Below are positions 62,616-64,000 of a stretch of 64,000 nt of DNA, in pieces. The stretch is from Candidatus Riesia pediculischaeffi. Lineage in GTDB: Bacteria; Pseudomonadota; Gammaproteobacteria; Enterobacterales; Enterobacteriaceae. Both the position numbers and the translations under genes were made by a program. Below the pieces are notes generated by a model. The model had not been told where the DNA came from. It searched no databases and saw nothing but the letters and a program-made list of their open reading frames with translations. The stretch covers positions 419,513 through 483,512 of the forward strand of contig NZ_CP012839.1 in assembly GCF_002073895.1 (NCBI RefSeq), read 5' to 3'. How positions within the stretch are numbered: the first letter of the stretch is position 1; every line of letters starts with the position of its first letter.

Positions 62616-63596
62616 TTGGGCGTAGCAATTATAGTTAGCACTCATGGAAGTTCAGCAGAACAACTCGTTAATACGGTAGAAATGTTGATAGGTAAGAAGG
62701 AGAATGTGTCTTATATTAATTTTAATTCCAACGAAAATCTAGAGGTTTTGACGAAAAAATTCGAGTTGGAGATCAAGAATCTGGATAGTTCTGATGGATT
62801 GTTATTCTTAGTAGATATATGGGGTGGTAGTCCGTTTAACGCAGCAAATAGGATAGTTAAAAATCACCTACGTAAAGAGATCTCTGTTATTACAGGAGTA
62901 AATGTACCGATGATCATTTCCGTATTTTTGTCACTTGAAGAAAGGGATGTGAATTTCAACAAGTTGGTTCAAGATGCTTTTGAATCCGGTAAGGATGAGA
63001 TAAAACTTTTGAGCAGAAAAGAAGGAGAGATATTTCAGAAAATCGAAGAAAAAGTCTCGAATGATCGAGCATCTCGTGGTTCGATCGAAGATGACGAATC
63101 TGAACATATGAAAATAGTTTTAGCAAGAATCGATGATAGATTGATACACGGACAGGTAGCTACGAGATGGACAAAAGATACTAAAGTTAATCGAATCATT
63201 GTTATCAATGATGAAATCTACCAAGATAAGGTCCGCTCTACCTTATTAAAGCAAGTTTCTCCTCCTGGAGTTAGCGCACATGTTGTTAACGTAGATAGAT
63301 TTGTCCGCGTTTATTTTAATCCGAAATATCATCAAGATAGAGTGATGTTGTTGTTTACTAATCCAGGAGATGTGCTGAGAATCGTTGAAAGTGGTGTAAA
63401 AATAGATTCTGTAAACATAGGTGGTATGGCTTATAAGGAAGGAAAGAAACAGATTTGCGATTCGGTTTCCATCGATGAAGACGATGTAAGATCTTTTATG
63501 GAATTACATAAGAAGGGAATAGAGCTAGAAATCAGAAAAGTAACTAACGATAAAAGAATTGAAATCGTAAATTTAATAAGAAATAGGTTTAAATAG
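62616..63596 (+). CDS. manX: Mannose-type PTS enzyme IIAB
   Basis: ManX phosphorylates mannose, glucose or amino sugars during uptake. The frame opens upstream, but an AGGAGG ribosome site 8 nt before TTG 62616 and the E. coli alignment fix the start there (326 residues; E. coli 323). The IIA domain has the phosphoacceptor His10 in VSTHGSSAEQ and FLVDIWGGSPFNAA. The IIB domain has the second His in RIDDRLIHGQVATRW, then VMLLFTNPGDV and VNIGGMAYKEGKKQ. The linker between them is charged (SNDRASRGSIEDDE) rather than Ala/Pro-rich as in E. coli. It is followed by manY. Confidence 0.95.
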   Translation: MGVAIIVSTHGSSAEQLVNTVEMLIGKKENVSYINFNSNENLEVLTKKFELEIKNLDSSDGLLFLVDIWGGSPFNAANRIVKNHLRKEISVITGVNVPMIISVFLSLEERDVNFNKLVQDAFESGKDEIKLLSRKEGEIFQKIEEKVSNDRASRGSIEDDESEHMKIVLARIDDRLIHGQVATRWTKDTKVNRIIVINDEIYQDKVRSTLLKQVSPPGVSAHVVNVDRFVRVYFNPKYHQDRVMLLFTNPGDVLRIVESGVKIDSVNIGGMAYKEGKKQICDSVSIDEDDVRSFMELHKKGIELEIRKVTNDKRIEIVNLIRNRFK

Positions 63597-63662
63597 TTTT
63601 TATGAGTTTCAATGTTCAACTGTCGACGATATCGATTGTCGTTTAATGATTTGGTGAAGAAA

Positions 63663-64000
63663 GTGGAATTTAGTTTAACTCAAATTTTTTTAATCTTTGT
63701 CGTATCTTGCTTTATAGGAATGGATTCTATCCTAGATGAATTTCAACTTCATCGTCCTATTGTTGCATGCACATTGATAGGTCTTATATTAGGTAATATC
63801 AGTACAGGAATCGTTATTGGAGGTACATTGGAGATGATCTCTCTAGGATGGATGAACGTAGGAGCTTCCATCGCTCCAGATACCGCTTTAGCTTCGATAA
63901 TATCGAGCATTCTGGTGATTGTAGGTAAGCAAGATATCGGAACTGGAATAGCGGTATCGATACCAATAGCTGCCGCTGGACAAGCTCTTACCGTTCTTAT
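63663..64000 (+). CDS. manY: Mannose-type PTS enzyme IIC, N-terminal part (cut by window edge)
   Basis: ManY is a membrane permease subunit of the mannose PTS. The frame from GTG 63663 reads VEFSLTQIFLIFVVSCFIG and then MDSILDEFQLHRPIVACTL, IGGTLEMISLGWMNVGASIAPD and SIPIAAAGQAL, closely matching E. coli ManY. In-frame TTG 63651 and GTG 63654 are alternative starts. The gene runs off the right edge, so manZ would be expected just beyond. The gap to manX is 66 bp. Confidence 0.93.
   Translation, partial: MEFSLTQIFLIFVVSCFIGMDSILDEFQLHRPIVACTLIGLILGNISTGIVIGGTLEMISLGWMNVGASIAPDTALASIISSILVIVGKQDIGTGIAVSIPIAAAGQALTVL

Overview
This AT-rich window (roughly 30% G+C by eye) reads as a chromosome segment of a genome-reduced gammaproteobacterial endosymbiont of the Enterobacterales. 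Nearly every recognisable protein has a clear E. coli counterpart of almost equal length. Spacers are long and AT-rich. Blocks keep the E. coli gene order but with genes dropped out. I saw no tRNA or rRNA genes, phage, insertion sequences or CRISPR. The gene set (suf operon, pabB, aroH, mannose PTS, complete PDH, Lpp with an L,D-transpeptidase) fits a vitamin-provisioning insect symbiont, for example of the Riesia/Arsenophonus type. That species-level guess is weak.

Layout. 1-5.7 kb: the classical yidC-yidD-rnpA-rpmH / dnaN-gyrB region, but with no dnaA and no intact recF. 5.7-12.7 kb: asd, digH (lipoprotein glycosyl hydrolase, 5' end frameshifted), gmk, recG and dapA; rpoZ-spoT-trmH are missing between gmk and recG. 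13.6-19 kb: upp, an MgtE transmembrane remnant, trhP and aroH, separated by large spacers. 19.6-28.2 kb: sufA(frameshifted)BCDSE-ldtE-lpp-pykF in E. coli order. 28.5-36.9 kb: grxD, tyrS, fabI, gapA, a decaying sppA, xthA and lysS. 36.9-42.8 kb: prfB, recJ (frameshifted), ubiH and rpiA. 43.2-48.8 kb: lpdA, aceF, aceE. 49.8-59.8 kb: guaB-guaA, mnmG, glmU-glmS and endA; rsmG and the whole atp operon are absent from their usual place between mnmG and glmU. 60.8-64 kb: pabB and manX-manY, the last cut by the window edge.

How the genes work together. ManXY, GapA, PykF and pyruvate dehydrogenase outline sugar uptake, glycolysis and acetyl-CoA formation. Asd, DapA, GlmS, GlmU, DigH, LdtE and Lpp show that a murein layer with Braun's lipoprotein is still made. 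AroH and PabB point towards chorismate and p-aminobenzoate (folate). The Suf system makes Fe-S clusters.

The most interesting signal is that three otherwise well-conserved genes (digH, sufA, recJ) are each put out of frame by one base in or beside an A/T homopolymer (A11, T8, A9 on the sense strand). Both halves of each remain coding-quality. This is the pattern expected if polymerase slippage on homopolymers restores some full-length product, as reported for other insect endosymbionts, although sequencing error must be excluded first.
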